Source: Sphingopyxis sp. MSC1_008
Lineage (GTDB): Bacteria; Pseudomonadota; Alphaproteobacteria; Sphingomonadales; Sphingomonadaceae
Assembly (NCBI RefSeq): GCF_023197165.1
Contig: NZ_JALPRD010000015.1
Span: 1 to 64,000, forward strand
Direction: 5' to 3'
Length of the DNA: 64,000 nucleotides
The notes beneath the pieces were generated by a model. It saw nothing but the letters and a program-made list of their open reading frames with translations, did not search any database and had not been told where the DNA came from. Position numbers and translations under genes: made by a program. The first letter of the stretch is position 1. Each line of letters opens with the position of its first letter. This document shows positions 8,177 through 16,112 of the stretch, in pieces.

Positions 8177-8578
8177 GTGACGCCAAAGCCGCACAAACCG
8201 TCAACGGGCATCGCCCGCAAGCTGCGGCGCAACGAAACCGAGGCCGAGAAAAAGCTATGGCAAGCCTTGCGCGCGCGCCAATTCCTCGGCCTCAAATTTC
8301 GCCGCCAGTCGCCGGTTGAGGGATTTGTGGCCGATTTTCTGTGCGAGGAACTGCGGATCATTGTCGAAGCTGACGGCGGTCAGCATGCCGACAATCCGGC
8401 GGACGGCGAACGCACCATACACTTGCAGGCCGCAGGCTATCACGTCATCCGCTATTGGAACAATGACATCATGAGCAATCTGGAGGGCGTGTTGGAGGAC
8501 TTGCGCGGGCGTTTGCTTGCTATTGCAGGCGGCGGAACCCCTCACCCAACCCTCTCCCAAGGGGAGAGGGCTTTATGA
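8177..8578 (+). CDS. DUF559 domain protein (Vsr-like endonuclease fold)
   Basis: The 133-residue product belongs to the DUF559 family, which has a PD-(D/E)xK nuclease-like core related to Vsr mismatch endonuclease. It shows [19 protein letters not shown], then [19 protein letters not shown], and the likely catalytic [13 protein letters not shown] segment, ending near [13 protein letters not shown] strands (here HVIRYWNND). It uses GTG at 8177, with the ribosome binding site inside the left repeat arm. The last dozen codons ([13 protein letters not shown]) are made from the right repeat arm, and its stop overlaps the rdgB start by 4 bases (ATGA). The function is unproven; a role in moving or processing the surrounding repeat is my inference. 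Confidence 0.85.
   Translation: MTPKPHKPSTGIARKLRRNETEAEKKLWQALRARQFLGLKFRRQSPVEGFVADFLCEELRIIVEADGGQHADNPADGERTIHLQAAGYHVIRYWNNDIMSNLEGVLEDLRGRLLAIAGGGTPHPTLSQGERAL
8538..8570. repeat. Right arm of the repeat element that encloses the DUF559 gene
   Basis: CCCCTCACCC is followed by AACCCTCTCCC-AA-GGGGAGAGGG. This is the right half of the palindromic family, somewhat shorter than in the full copies. It is read as the carboxy-terminal codons of the DUF559 gene and stops 4 bases before the rdgB start codon. Confidence 0.75.
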
Positions 8579-9222
8579 CCCGCAAACTACAGCCCGGCAA
8601 GCTGGTGATCGCCAGCCACAACGCCGGCAAGGTGCGCGAAATCCGCGCGTTGCTCGAACCCTTCGGGATCGAGCCGGTGTCGGCGGGCGACCTTGGCCTG
8701 CCCGAGCCCGAGGAGACGGGGACGAGCTTCCGCGAGAATGCGCTGCTCAAGGCCCATGCAAGCGCGTCTGCGGCGGGGCTGCCGGCGCTCGCCGACGACA
8801 GCGGGCTCGAAGTTGCGGCGCTCTCTGGCCGGCCGGGGGTCTACACCGCCGACTGGGCCGAGCGGCAATGGTTCGAGGGCAACCCGGGTCGCGACTGGTA
8901 TATGGCGATGGGCAAGGTCGAAGGCCTGCTTGCCGAACAGGGGCCGGACGTCGACCGCAGCGCGTGCTTCATCTGCACTCTCGCGCTCGCCTGGCCCGAC
9001 GGTCATGCCGAAGTGTTCGAGGGCCGCGCCGAGGGCCGTTTAACCTGGCCGCCGCGCGGGAAACTGGGCTTCGGTTATGATCCGGTCTTCGTTCCGACAG
9101 GTAACACGCTGACTTATGCGGAGATCGATCCAGCGGAAAAGCATGCGATCAGCCACCGGGCTGATGCTTTTGCCAAATTGGTCGCAGGCGCTTTCGAATT
9201 GGTTGTAATTATACCCGGGTGA
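8575..9222 (+). CDS. rdgB: XTP/dITP pyrophosphatase (RdgB/HAM1 family)
   Basis: The 215-residue enzyme hydrolyses dITP, XTP and ITP to monophosphates and keeps deaminated purines out of DNA and RNA. It shows [24 protein letters not shown] at the amino end, the [13 protein letters not shown] motif, the catalytic [12 protein letters not shown] segment, and the carboxy-terminal [10 protein letters not shown] and [12 protein letters not shown] motifs. Translation is probably coupled to the preceding DUF559 gene through the ATGA overlap. Length is normal for alphaproteobacteria. Confidence 0.96.
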   Translation: MTRKLQPGKLVIASHNAGKVREIRALLEPFGIEPVSAGDLGLPEPEETGTSFRENALLKAHASASAAGLPALADDSGLEVAALSGRPGVYTADWAERQWFEGNPGRDWYMAMGKVEGLLAEQGPDVDRSACFICTLALAWPDGHAEVFEGRAEGRLTWPPRGKLGFGYDPVFVPTGNTLTYAEIDPAEKHAISHRADAFAKLVAGAFELVVIIPG

Positions 9223-9253
9223 TATTGACTCATATTTTACCCGGGTGTAATGG
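9213..9253 (+). promoter_or_regulatory. Promoter with two ACCCGGGT operator-like palindromes
   Basis: Identical 8-base palindromes ACCCGGGT lie at 9213-9220 and 9239-9246, spaced 26 bases apart. Between and beside them are TTGACT (-35, 9225-9230) and TAATGG (-10, 9248-9253) with a 17-base spacer, just before the start of the DUF2239 gene at 9260. The second palindrome lies inside the core promoter, which suggests repression by a dimeric factor bound to both sites. The first overlaps the last codons of rdgB. With transcription starting about 7 bases after the -10 box, the message would be nearly leaderless. Confidence 0.5.
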
Positions 9254-9259
9254 GCGGCT

Positions 9260-9778
9260 ATGACTCAGGAACATCAGACCGTCACCGCCTTCCTCGGAGA
9301 TTCACGCCTCGCTTCGGGCAGCCGCGAAACGGTCACCCGCACGCTCGAAGACCGCTACCCCGCCGACCTTGGCGCGATCCTCGTTTTCGACGATGCGACC
9401 GGGCGGCTCACCGATCTCGATTATTGGGATGCCGCCAAGACCGCACCCGCGCCGCCATCGGCAGGGCGTCCGCGGCTTGGCGTCAAGGCGCGCGAGGTCA
9501 CGCTGCTGCCGCGGCACTGGGATTGGCTTGCGGCGCAGCCGGGCGGCGCGTCGGCGGCACTGCGCCGGCTGGTCGAAAGTGCGAGCAAGGGCGCGCCCAG
9601 CACAAAACAGCGACGCGACACCGCGTATAACTTCATGAGCCACCTTTGCGGTGACCGCCCCGGCTATGAAGAGGCGCTTCGCGCGCTCTATCGCGACGAT
9701 AATGATGCGTTTTCCGCGTTGATCGCCCGTTGGCCCGAAGATATCCGCCTTCATATCGGGCATCTTTTGGGCCGCTAG
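9260..9778 (+). CDS. DUF2239 family protein
   Basis: The 172-residue product matches DUF2239 by the amino-terminal TVTAFLGDSRLASGSRETV stretch and by the closing region that describes a plate of short helices, with MSHLCGDRPGYEEALRALYRDDNDAFSALIARWPEDIR. The biochemical role is unknown. It has no signal peptide or membrane segment. It starts at 9260 without a Shine-Dalgarno sequence, right after the predicted -10 box, so it may be translated from a leaderless message. It stands between rdgB and hemW, which are usually adjacent, so it looks like a later insertion into that conserved block. Confidence 0.8.
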   Translation: MTQEHQTVTAFLGDSRLASGSRETVTRTLEDRYPADLGAILVFDDATGRLTDLDYWDAAKTAPAPPSAGRPRLGVKAREVTLLPRHWDWLAAQPGGASAALRRLVESASKGAPSTKQRRDTAYNFMSHLCGDRPGYEEALRALYRDDNDAFSALIARWPEDIRLHIGHLLGR

Positions 9779-9813
9779 CTGACATCTGCGGCGCATCGCC
9801 TATATGGCGCTCC

Positions 9814-10959
9814 ATGGCCGAACCGCTCGCCCTTTATGTCCATTGGCCGTTTTGCGTGTCGAAATGCCCCTATTGCGACTTCAACAGCCATGTGCGCGAG
9901 AGTGTCGATCAGGCGGTATGGCGCGATGCGTTGCTCGCCGATTTGCGGCATGAGGCGGCGTTGCTGCCCGGGCGCACAGTCGGGTCGATCTTCTTCGGCG
10001 GCGGCACGCCCAGCCTGATGCCTCCCGCAACCGTTGCGGCGGTGATCGCTGCGGCTGGCAATGCGTGGGGCCTCGTGAACGACGTCGAGATCACGCTGGA
10101 GGCGAATCCCAATTCGGTCGAGGTCGCCAATTTCGCCGATCTGGCGGCGGCTGGGGTCAATCGCGTTTCGATAGGGGTGCAGAGCTTCGATTCCGAAGTG
10201 CTTGAATTTCTTGGCCGAGCACACAGCGAGGATGAGGCACGCCGCGCCATCGCGACCGCGCAGGAGCATTTCGCGCGCGTCAGCTTCGACCTGATTTATG
10301 CGCGGCCCGGCCAGTCGATGGCGGCGTGGGAGGCCGAACTTGCGGGCGCGCTCGCTTTCGGCACCGATCATCTTTCGCTTTACCAGCTCACCATCGAACC
10401 CGGCACGCGCTTTGCGACGCTCGCGGCAAAGGGCGACCTCACTATCCCCGATGGCGATACCGCCGCCGACCTGTTCGACGCGACGCAGGCGATGACGCGC
10501 GCCGCGGGACTGCCGCGCTACGAAGTGTCGAACCACGCGCGCGTCGGGCAGGAGAGCCGCCACAATCTCGCTTACTGGCGCTATGCCGATTATGCCGGCG
10601 TCGGTCCCGGCGCGCATGGGCGGCGGCTGGGGCAGGCGACCGAGCGGCACAAGAAGCCCGAGAATTTCGTCGCGGCGGTCGGACGCAATGGCCACGGGTT
10701 GAAGGTCGAGACCGACCTGCCCGCGCACGAGCGCGCGACCGAGGCGATGCTGATGGGGTTGCGGCTCAGCGAAGGCATCGACCTGGCGCGGATCGAGGTG
10801 CGCAGCGGACTGGCGCGCGAAGCTTTCGTCGATGACGGCGCGGTGGGGCGGCTGGCGGAGCAGGGGCTGGTGAAGCAGGACGGTGACCGGCTGACGGTCA
10901 CCGACGACGGGATCCTCCTGCTAGACTCGATCCTTTCCGAGGTGGTTCGCACAAGCTAA
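9814..10959 (+). CDS. hemW: Radical SAM family heme chaperone HemW
   Basis: The 381-residue product is a coproporphyrinogen-oxidase-like radical SAM protein of the HemW group, which binds heme and passes it to target proteins. The cluster motif is CVSKCPYC (C14, C18, C21). The HemW-type extra cysteine after YCDFN is absent: the sequence reads YCDFNSH. GGGTPSLM and the LSLYQLTIEPGTRF stretch follow. The ATG at 9814 gives the typical PLALYVHWPFC start; an ATG at 9730 would add 28 unrelated residues. The gene position next to rdgB and rph also supports HemW rather than true HemN. Confidence 0.94.
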   Translation: MAEPLALYVHWPFCVSKCPYCDFNSHVRESVDQAVWRDALLADLRHEAALLPGRTVGSIFFGGGTPSLMPPATVAAVIAAAGNAWGLVNDVEITLEANPNSVEVANFADLAAAGVNRVSIGVQSFDSEVLEFLGRAHSEDEARRAIATAQEHFARVSFDLIYARPGQSMAAWEAELAGALAFGTDHLSLYQLTIEPGTRFATLAAKGDLTIPDGDTAADLFDATQAMTRAAGLPRYEVSNHARVGQESRHNLAYWRYADYAGVGPGAHGRRLGQATERHKKPENFVAAVGRNGHGLKVETDLPAHERATEAMLMGLRLSEGIDLARIEVRSGLAREAFVDDGAVGRLAEQGLVKQDGDRLTVTDDGILLLDSILSEVVRTS

Positions 10960-10969
10960 GCTTCACAAA

Positions 10970-11051
10970 CCGTTCGCATCGAGCGAAGTCGAGATGCCCA
11001 TCCGCGTTGCGCAAGGCCGATGGGTGTCTCGACTTCGCTCGACACGAACGG
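10970..11051. repeat. Inverted repeat of the GTGTCGAGCGAAGTCGAGAC family
   Basis: Two 33-base arms (10970-11002 and 11019-11051) are nearly perfect complements around a 16-base loop. The right arm ends 16 bases before the likely TTG start of xerC, and the element lies just after the hemW stop. A single arm of the same family is found at 2247-2272. Confidence 0.75.
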
Positions 11052-11067
11052 AACGGAGGGGAAGGGT

Positions 11068-11958
11068 TTGGCGCAAGACATGATCCGCGACTGGGATGCC
11101 CATCTGGCGCACGAGAAGCGCCGGTCGGAGCATACGCGCCGCGCCTATCTCGCGACCGCCGAGCGGTTTTGCGGCTTCCTCTCGCGGCACCGCGGCGGCG
11201 CGGTCGACGCGCGAATGTTGAAAGCACTGACCCCGAACGACCTCCGCGCCTATCTCGCCGACCGCCGCGCCGAAGGGCTCAGCAATGCGTCGGCGGCGCG
11301 TGAGCTTTCGGCGCTGCGCGGGTTCCTGCGCTTTGTCGGCGGGTCGGGCGCGAGCGTGCCGCAGATGCGCGGTCCGCGGGTGAAGAAGGGGCTGCCACGC
11401 CCGGTCTCGCCCGCCGAGGCGCTGGCGCTGGCGCAGGATGTCGAGGACAATGCCCGCGAGGGCTGGGTCGGCGCGCGCGATTTTGCGCTGCTCTTGCTAC
11501 TCTACGGCGCGGGGCTGCGCATCGGAGAGGCGCTGTCGCTGACCGGCGCGGTATTGCCGCTCGGCGAGACGCTGCGTGTGACGGGCAAACGCGGCAAGAC
11601 GCGGATCGTCCCGATCCTGCCCGCGGTCGCAAAGGCCGTAACGCGGTATGTCGACGCCTGCCCTTATCCGATTGCCAAAGAGGCGCCGATCTTCCTCGGC
11701 GCGCGCGGCGGGCCGCTCCAGCCCGGCGTTGTCCGCGCGAGCGTGCGGTCGGCGCGGCGTGCGCTGGGCCTTCCCGAACGCACGACGCCGCACGCGCTGC
11801 GCCACAGTTTCGCGACGCATCTGCTCGCGGGCGGCGCCGATCTGCGCAGCCTGCAGGAATTGCTCGGCCATGCGAGCCTTGCCTCGACACAGGTCTACAC
11901 CGCGGTCGATGCCGCGCATTTGCTCGACATTTACCGCAGCGCGCACCCGCGCGCCTAA
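11068..11958 (+). CDS. xerC: Tyrosine recombinase XerC
   Basis: The 296-residue site-specific recombinase works with XerD at dif to resolve chromosome dimers. All catalytic residues are visible: R in GLRIGEALSL, K in TGKRGKTR, H and R in HALRHSFATHLL, H in LGHASL, and the nucleophilic Y in STQVYTAVD. The amino-terminal SAM-like domain (HLAHEKRRSEHTRRAYLAT) is intact. TTG at 11068 is chosen because GGAGGGG sits 6 bases before it; ATG at 11080 is the alternative and removes 4 residues. Its stop codon shares bases with that of the convergent dedA gene. Confidence 0.92.
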   Translation: MAQDMIRDWDAHLAHEKRRSEHTRRAYLATAERFCGFLSRHRGGAVDARMLKALTPNDLRAYLADRRAEGLSNASAARELSALRGFLRFVGGSGASVPQMRGPRVKKGLPRPVSPAEALALAQDVEDNAREGWVGARDFALLLLLYGAGLRIGEALSLTGAVLPLGETLRVTGKRGKTRIVPILPAVAKAVTRYVDACPYPIAKEAPIFLGARGGPLQPGVVRASVRSARRALGLPERTTPHALRHSFATHLLAGGADLRSLQELLGHASLASTQVYTAVDAAHLLDIYRSAHPRA

Positions 11959-12560
11959 TCGGCCTGCTTCGGCTTCCAGGTGATGACGCGGTAGATATAG
12001 ATGACGACGAGCGAGCCGATCGCGACCAGCGCCACCGGCCCCACGAAAGCGTCGAGGTTCGCGAACTTCCCGCCGAACCAGTTACCCGCGCCCGCGAGCG
12101 CGGCGATCCAGATCGTCGATCCGGCGGCGGTCCAAGCCAAGAATTTCGCCTGGTTCATCTTCACCATGCCCGCGGGCAGCGACACCATCGTCCGCGCAAC
12201 GGGCATGAAACGCGCGACGAAGATGATCGCGGGGCCATATTTCAGGAAGAAATTGTGAAGCCGCTCGACCTCGGCCCAGTCGAGCGTCAGCCAGCGGCCG
12301 TGGCGGTCGATGAAGGGCTTGAGCCGTTCGTAGCCGATCCAGCGCCCGATGCCGTACCAGACCCAATTGCCCGCGGTGGTGCCCGCGACCGCGACAGCAA
12401 CGAGCGTCCAGAAATCGAAATGGCCCTTCGAGACGGCGATGCCGCCGAGCCCCATGATTACCTCGGAAGGGATCGGCGGGAACACGTTCTCGAGGAACAT
12501 GAGGACGAATATCCCCGCATAGCCCCAGCTCTGGATCAGGTTCAGGATGAAATCGGTCAT
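11955..12560 (-). CDS. DedA family integral membrane protein
   Basis: The 201-residue inner-membrane protein belongs to the DedA/SNARE-associated family, members of which move undecaprenyl phosphate or phospholipid across the membrane. It shows MFLENVFPPIPSEVIMGLGG (the conserved E and P segment, residues 21-40), GNWVWYGIGRWIG, and the F-x-x-R-[F]-M-P motif FVARFMPVARTMVSLPAGMVKM. About five hydrophobic segments are seen. The gene runs convergent to xerC and lies downstream of gshB on the same strand (22-base gap), so it may be cotranscribed with gshB. Confidence 0.93.
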   Translation of the reverse strand: MTDFILNLIQSWGYAGIFVLMFLENVFPPIPSEVIMGLGGIAVSKGHFDFWTLVAVAVAGTTAGNWVWYGIGRWIGYERLKPFIDRHGRWLTLDWAEVERLHNFFLKYGPAIIFVARFMPVARTMVSLPAGMVKMNQAKFLAWTAAGSTIWIAALAGAGNWFGGKFANLDAFVGPVALVAIGSLVVIYIYRVITWKPKQAD

Positions 12561-12582
12561 GATGAGGAAACGCGCGGGCGCG

Positions 12583-13533
12583 TCAGCCGATCCGGCGGTT
12601 GATCGCGTCCCAGATCATCCCCGCCGTATCGCTGTTGTTGAAACGGTCGATCGCGACGATCCCGGTGGGCGAGGTAACGTTGATTTCGGTCAGCCATTCG
12701 CCGCCGATCACGTCGATACCAACGAAGACGAGGCCGCGTTCGCTGAGCTGCGGCCCCAGGACGTCACAAATCTCTTGCTCGCGCGGCGTGAGTTCGGCCG
12801 CCTCGGCATAGCCGCCGACCGCTAGGTTCGATCGGAATTCGCCTTCGCCGGGCTTGCGGTTGATCGCGCCCGCGACCTCGCCGTCGACGAGCACGATGCG
12901 CTTGTCGCCCTTCGACACGCTCGGCAGGAACTGCTGGACCATGAAGGGTTCGGGCCAGACCTGCCCGAACAGCTCGACGAGCGCGCCAAGATTGCCGCCG
13001 TCGGCGTCGATCTTGAATACCGCCTTGCCGCCATTGCCGTGGAGCGGCTTGATCACGACCGCGCCATGGCGCGCCTGGAAATCCTTCACCGCGTCGAGAT
13101 TGCGCGTAACCATCGTCGGCGGCATGAATTCGGGGAAGTCGAGAACGAACACCTTTTCGGGCGCGTTGCGGACCGAAACGGGGTCGTTCACGACGAGCGT
13201 CTCGCCCGCGAGACGTTCGAGCAGCCAGGTGCCGGTAAGGTAGCCGAGATCGAACGGCGGATCCTGCCGCATCAGCACGACATCGACATCGCGGCCAAGG
13301 TCGAGCAGCACTTCATCGCCGAATTTATAATGCGCGCCCGCTTCACGCTGCGCCTCGAGGATGCGGTGTGCCTTCGTCGTCAGCCGTCCGGCCTCCCACG
13401 TCAGCCCGCGGACGTCGTAATGATAAAGCTCATACCCGCGTTCGAGCGCTTTCAGGATCAACGCAAAGCTGCTGTCGCCTCCAATGTTGATACCGTCCAT
13501 CGGGTCCATTTGTACTGCGGCGCGCAGGGTCAT
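12583..13533 (-). CDS. gshB: Glutathione synthase
   Basis: The 316-residue ATP-grasp ligase joins gamma-glutamylcysteine and glycine. It shows VQMDPMDGINIGGDSSFALILKA at the start, RQDPPFDLGYLTGTWLLE, the ATP-grasp stretch VVIKPLHGNGGKAVFKID, and the closing VFVGIDVIGGEWLTEINVTSPTG. The start at 13533 has a GAGGAAG ribosome binding site; the longer frame to 13593 adds 20 residues without similarity. It follows yraN after only 10 bases, so rsmI-yraN-gshB form one operon, an order common in alphaproteobacteria. Confidence 0.96.
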   Translation of the reverse strand: MTLRAAVQMDPMDGINIGGDSSFALILKALERGYELYHYDVRGLTWEAGRLTTKAHRILEAQREAGAHYKFGDEVLLDLGRDVDVVLMRQDPPFDLGYLTGTWLLERLAGETLVVNDPVSVRNAPEKVFVLDFPEFMPPTMVTRNLDAVKDFQARHGAVVIKPLHGNGGKAVFKIDADGGNLGALVELFGQVWPEPFMVQQFLPSVSKGDKRIVLVDGEVAGAINRKPGEGEFRSNLAVGGYAEAAELTPREQEICDVLGPQLSERGLVFVGIDVIGGEWLTEINVTSPTGIVAIDRFNNSDTAGMIWDAINRRIG

Positions 13534-13543
13534 TATTTCTTCC

Positions 13544-13894
13544 TCAGGGTTGCCAGACGTGGACCAGATGGCGTGGCAGGCGCCTTGGCGCAAGGAGCAT
13601 CACGTCGATCCTTATGTCGTCGCGCGGGCCGGCGAAGCGCGGGCGCAGCATTTCAGCGGCGGCGGCGACGCGGCGCAGGCGGTACTGGTCAATCGCAAGG
13701 TCGAGGTCGGCGGCGCGGTCGCGCCATTTGACCTCGATGAAAGCGACAATGCGCCCGCGCCGCGCGACGAGGTCGACCTCGCCGACGGGGACGCGCAGCC
13801 GTTCACCGATGATGCGCCAGCCGTGAAGGCGCAGCCACCACGCCGCGCGGCGTTCGGCGCGGCGTCCGCGTGCTTCGGCGGTGGCGCGGCTCAA
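13544..13894 (-). CDS. YraN family (UPF0102) nuclease-like protein
   Basis: The 116-residue protein has the UPF0102 core: GRRAERRAAWWLRLHGWRII, then GEVDLVARRGRIVAFIEVKWR, which carries the E, D and E-x-K residues of a restriction-endonuclease-like fold. No biochemical role is established. Its start overlaps the rsmI end by 4 bases (13891-13894), so the two are translated together. The family is almost always next to rsmI, which supports the call. Confidence 0.93.
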   Translation of the reverse strand: MSRATAEARGRRAERRAAWWLRLHGWRIIGERLRVPVGEVDLVARRGRIVAFIEVKWRDRAADLDLAIDQYRLRRVAAAAEMLRPRFAGPRDDIRIDVMLLAPRRLPRHLVHVWQP

Positions 13895-14751
13895 GCCTGC
13901 TCTTTCAGCGTCAGCGCGCGCGCATAGACGTCATGGCGGTCGAGCCCGAAGCGTTTGGCGACCGCCTTCGCCGCCTGCGCGACGGGCTTGTCGGCCATCG
14001 CTTCGCGGAGCGCCGCGTCGAGCGTTGCATCGTCGGCTTCCTCGGCCACCGCTTCGCCCGGCGGGCCGACGATCACGACGATCTCCCCCTTGGGCGGCGC
14101 GTCGGCATAGCGCGCGGAAAGCTCGGTCAGCGTGCCGGTGACGCATTGCTCGAACATCTTGCTGATCTCGCGCGCCACCGCGGCCTCGCGGTCGCCGAGC
14201 CCTTCGGCCATCGCCGCCAGCGACGCCGACAGCCGCGGCCCGCTTTCATAGAAAACTAATGTTGCGCGCAGCCCCGCGAACTCGGCGAGCGTATCTGCGC
14301 GCGCCTTCGCCTTGTTGGGCAGGAAACCCGCGAACAAGAACCGGTCGCTGGGCAGCCCCGACAGGGTGATCGCGGCGATCGCAGCGCACGGGCCGGGCAG
14401 GGTGGTGACGTGCCGCCCCGCCGCGCGCGCGTCGCGAACGAGCTTGTATCCGGGGTCCGAAATCAGCGGGGTGCCGGCATCCGACACCAAAACGACAACT
14501 TCTTGGCTCATCCGCGCAACCAGCGCGGCGCGGGTGCGTTCGTCGCTATGATCATGATAGGGGGTCATCGGCACACGCAAACCCAGATGCGACAGCAATT
14601 TCGCGGTCACGCGCGTATCCTCTGCGGCGATCACGCCGGCGGAGGCGAGCGTCGTCGCCGCGCGCGCGCTGATGTCGCCAAGGTTGCCGATGGGCGTCGC
14701 GACGATATAGAGACCGGGCAAGGGAGAATCTGAGATGTTCGAATCTGGCAT
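13891..14751 (-). CDS. rsmI: 16S rRNA (cytidine(1402)-2'-O)-methyltransferase RsmI
   Basis: The 286-residue SAM-dependent enzyme methylates the ribose of C1402 in the ribosomal decoding centre. It begins PLPGLYIVATPIGNLGDIS, followed by AAEDTRVTAKLLSHLG, VVLVSDAGTPLISDPGYKLV and FAGFLPNKAKAR, all standard for the family. A basic carboxy-terminal helix-rich tail follows. It is the first gene of the rsmI-yraN-gshB operon and is divergent from the lipoprotein gene, whose earliest possible start codon overlaps the rsmI start region. Confidence 0.96.
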   Translation of the reverse strand: MPDSNISDSPLPGLYIVATPIGNLGDISARAATTLASAGVIAAEDTRVTAKLLSHLGLRVPMTPYHDHSDERTRAALVARMSQEVVVLVSDAGTPLISDPGYKLVRDARAAGRHVTTLPGPCAAIAAITLSGLPSDRFLFAGFLPNKAKARADTLAEFAGLRATLVFYESGPRLSASLAAMAEGLGDREAAVAREISKMFEQCVTGTLTELSARYADAPPKGEIVVIVGPPGEAVAEEADDATLDAALREAMADKPVAQAAKAVAKRFGLDRHDVYARALTLKEQA

Positions 14752-14788
14752 GACGCCGAAAATGGCAGAAACTGCCGACCAGCGCCAA

Positions 14789-15949
14789 ATGAAAGCATCG
14801 CCGCGCCGCCAAATGTTGCGCGGGCTCGGCGTGATGGCGATGGCGGGTCTGCTCGCGGCGTGTCAGGTGGTGCCGAAGTCGAACGGCCCGGCGACCCCGC
14901 CGCCGCCGACGAACCCCGACGACAATGTCGGCCCCGGCTTGCCGACCGACACCGATCGCCACCGCGTTGCGCTGCTCGTGCCGCAGACGGGACCGAACGC
15001 CGACGTCGGCACCGCGATCGCCAATGCGACGACGCTGGCTTTGCTTGATTCGCGCACCGAGCGCGTGCGCATCACGACCTATGACACCGCGCTCGGCGCG
15101 GCGGCGGCGGCGCGGCAGGCGGTCGCCGACGGCAACAAGCTGATCCTCGGCCCGCTTCTCAGCGAAGATGTCACCGCGGTCGCGCCGATCGCGCGCGCGG
15201 CGAAAGTGCCGGTGCTGAGCTTCTCGAACGACAGCAGCGTCGCGGGTAACGGCGTCTTCATCATGGGCTTCGTCCCGGGCCAGTCGGTCGAGCGCGTCGT
15301 CGCTTTCTCGCGCGGCAAGGGGCATCAGCGCTTTGGCGCGCTCGTGCCCAAGAATGTCTATGGCGACCGTTCGGCGGCGGCGTTCCGCGCCGCGGTGGCC
15401 CAAGCGGGCGGCACGCTCGTCGCGGTCGAAAGCTATGACCGTAGCGCGACCGCGCTGACCGGCGCGGCGCGGCGCCTCGCCAATGCCGGCGCGATGGATG
15501 CGGTGCTGATCGCCGACAGCGGCGGCAATGCCATTCGCGCCGTCCCGGTGATCAAGACCACCGGGAACAAGCAGATTCTCGGCACCGAACTGTGGAACAC
15601 CGACGCGGCGCTCGGCAGCAGTGCGGTGATGCGTGGATCGTGGTTCGCCAGCGTGTCGGACGGCCTCTATGGCCAGCTCGCGACCAAATATCGCACGCGT
15701 TTCGGCAAGACGCCGTACCGGCTTGCAAGCTTGGGGTATGATTCGGTGCTGCTGACGGTGCGCATCGCGCGTGACTGGAAGCCGGGGACCAATTTTCCCG
15801 CGAACCGCTTGCTCGCCGCCGACGGTTTCGGCGGCATCGACGGCATCTTCCGCTTCAGTAACAGAGGTATCGCCGAACGCGCGCTCGAGGTCAGCGAAAT
15901 CGGCGCTGGCGGCTTCCGCGTCGTCGATCCCGCGCCGACCAAATGGTAG
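14789..15949 (+). CDS. Penicillin-binding protein activator (LpoA-like lipoprotein)
   Basis: The product, 386 residues from 14789, is a lipoprotein with a periplasmic-binding-protein fold, similar to the carboxy-terminal domain of LpoA, the outer-membrane activator of PBP1A. A basic n-region, hydrophobic segment and lipobox LLAAC are visible, followed by a proline-rich linker and VALLVPQTGPNADVGTAIANATTLAL. Further in-frame ATGs exist upstream at 14735, 14750 and 14762-14767; 14789 is preferred because it gives a compact signal peptide. The gene's place beside rsmI matches the LpoA locus in other proteobacteria. A branched-chain-amino-acid-binding role is less likely. Confidence 0.85.
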   Translation: MKASPRRQMLRGLGVMAMAGLLAACQVVPKSNGPATPPPPTNPDDNVGPGLPTDTDRHRVALLVPQTGPNADVGTAIANATTLALLDSRTERVRITTYDTALGAAAAARQAVADGNKLILGPLLSEDVTAVAPIARAAKVPVLSFSNDSSVAGNGVFIMGFVPGQSVERVVAFSRGKGHQRFGALVPKNVYGDRSAAAFRAAVAQAGGTLVAVESYDRSATALTGAARRLANAGAMDAVLIADSGGNAIRAVPVIKTTGNKQILGTELWNTDAALGSSAVMRGSWFASVSDGLYGQLATKYRTRFGKTPYRLASLGYDSVLLTVRIARDWKPGTNFPANRLLAADGFGGIDGIFRFSNRGIAERALEVSEIGAGGFRVVDPAPTKW

Positions 15950-16096
15950 TCGTCCGCTGACAGTGGCAGACCGGCCACAGTCAACCCGAAAAGCGTTATA
16001 AGGTGAGCGCGGCGGCCTTTACGACGGCGCTTTGATCACTATATGACCACCACGCGTGTTTTTGCGTCGATGCTGCACGCCTATTTTAAACGTTCC

Positions 16097-16112
16097 AGGA
16101 GATACAGCTATA
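16097..16112 (+). promoter_or_regulatory. Ribosome binding site and ATA start of infC
   Basis: AGGAG (16097-16101), an 8-base spacer, then ATA in frame with infC. This spacing fits initiation at the rare codon and would place infC under its own discrimination activity. Confidence 0.5.

Noticed and set aside
6506..8194. Long open frame on the minus strand (562 codons)
   Set aside because: It lies opposite the dienelactone hydrolase and rph genes; its codons mirror the third-position GC bias of those genes, and it has no recognisable domain.
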